This document shows, one piece after another, positions 63,544-64,000 of a stretch of DNA of 64,000 bases. The stretch comes from Hyphomicrobium sp. (GTDB lineage Bacteria; Pseudomonadota; Alphaproteobacteria; Rhizobiales; Hyphomicrobiaceae). Numbering within the stretch: the first letter of the stretch is position 1; each line of letters starts with the position of its first letter. The notes under the pieces were generated by a model. The model was not told where the DNA came from. It ran no database searches and worked only from the letters and a program-made list of their open reading frames with translations. Position numbers and translations under genes: made by a program. Location: contig JASBSU010000023.1 in NCBI GenBank assembly GCA_030148725.1, positions 1-64,000 on the forward strand. Direction: 5' to 3'.

Positions 63544-64000
63544 TCAGGCAGAAGCAAAAACCTGCGGCAGCGCCGTCTTTTCGCCGGCAAGCCACACCGG
63601 GACCGGCAGTGATTTGCTTTGCAGAAAATCGGGGTTGAAGAGGCGTGACTGGTACCGCGTGCCACTGTCGCACAGGATGGTCACGACCGTGTGACCGGGC
63701 CCCAGCTCGCGCGCCAGCTGCATGGCGCCGGCAACGTTTACGCCGCTGGAAGCGCCGAGGCACAAACCTTCCTCGCGGGTGAGCGCGAACACCGTCTCCA
63801 CCGCTTCCTTGTCGGAGATGCGGAACGCTGTATCGATCGGGGCTCCCTCGAGGTTCTTCGTGATCCGCCCCTGACCGATGCCTTCGGTGATTGACGAGCC
63901 CTCGGCCTTCAATTCGCCGGTCGTGTAGTAGGAATAGAGCGCCGAGCCGAACGGATCTGCGAGCGCGATGCGCACCTTTTCGCTCCGGTCCTTGAGGCCG
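63544..64000 (-). CDS. Cysteine synthase (O-acetylserine sulfhydrylase family), 5' part outside the window
   Basis: The C-terminal 151 or so residues of a PLP beta-family enzyme, in frame to the last base. SEGIGQ-type motif (ITEGIGQGR), EEGLCLGASSGVNVAGA and VTILCDSGTRYQSRLFN are typical of CysK/CysM-like proteins. The PLP lysine lies outside. It ends 139 bases before sseA. Confidence 0.9.
   Translation of the reverse strand, partial: GLKDRSEKVRIALADPFGSALYSYYTTGELKAEGSSITEGIGQGRITKNLEGAPIDTAFRISDKEAVETVFALTREEGLCLGASSGVNVAGAMQLARELGPGHTVVTILCDSGTRYQSRLFNPDFLQSKSLPVPVWLAGEKTALPQVFASA

Overview
The window looks like chromosome from a GC-rich purple phototrophic alphaproteobacterium, most likely of the Hyphomicrobiales (Rhizobiales). 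The evidence is a canonical photosynthesis superoperon (crtEF-bchCXYZ-pufQBALM), a bacteriophytochrome inside that cluster, TGT-N12-ACA (PpsR/CrtJ-type) operators, and linked RpoE-ChrR and cbb3 oxidase loci. I could not assign a genus. I saw no tRNA, rRNA, CRISPR array or insertion sequence.

Region 1 (1-26.4 kb) is half of a photosynthesis gene cluster. On the minus strand, crtE, crtF, bchC, bchX, bchY, bchZ, pufQ, pufB, pufA, pufL and pufM (3' end outside the window) make the C40 carotenoid precursor, chlorophyllide reductase, the LH1 antenna and the reaction-centre core. On the plus strand are crtD-crtC, a bacteriophytochrome kinase with an unusual response regulator carrying an AerR/PpaA-like helical domain, ispH, bchI-bchD-bchO, crtI-crtB and dxs. 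ispH and dxs feed isoprenoid flux to pigment synthesis. After dxs come four very small, partly overlapping ORFs, then a PpsR-type site over a TTGACA box and a candidate small RNA ending in a good terminator. The bchFNBHLM-puhA half and ppsR itself are not in the window.

Region 2 (26.4-34.1 kb) is a singlet-oxygen (RpoE-ChrR) locus touching the photosynthesis cluster: tspO, then a minus operon (FAD amine oxidase, DUF1365, CFA-type methyltransferase), a divergent plus operon (rpoE, chrR, DUF1295, second CFA-type methyltransferase) and DUF2177. Three transcription units carry the same TGATCC-N16-CGTT element.

Region 3 (34.1-42.7 kb) is mixed metabolism: an in-frame MFS transporter/cystathionine beta-lyase fusion, a monothiol thioredoxin-like protein, an AraC regulator, a threonine aldolase, an orphan LuxR-type HTH protein and an extended CoA-transferase.

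Region 4 (42.7-47.1 kb) is a three-gene minus operon: NfrB-like membrane glycosyltransferase, WecB UDP-GlcNAc 2-epimerase and HlyD-type adaptor. It is preceded by a 12-bp inverted repeat and a hairpin that hides the Shine-Dalgarno sequence. It looks like a synthase-dependent, possibly ManNAc-based, exopolysaccharide system.

Region 5 (47.2-52.6 kb) handles sulfide and persulfide: a Crp/Fnr regulator, DUF2892, split YeeE/YedE, a metallo-beta-lactamase persulfide dioxygenase-like protein, a phosphatase-like/SQR fusion and a TauE/SafE permease, with a palindromic operator.

Region 6 (52.6-62.5 kb) is microaerobic respiration and copper: ccoNOQPGH and ccoS without ccoI, a SafE-like HCxxMCGP protein, two related cysteine-containing secreted proteins, a FixK-like regulator and a Tat-exported Csp1 copper store. 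The window ends with sseA and a partial cysK.
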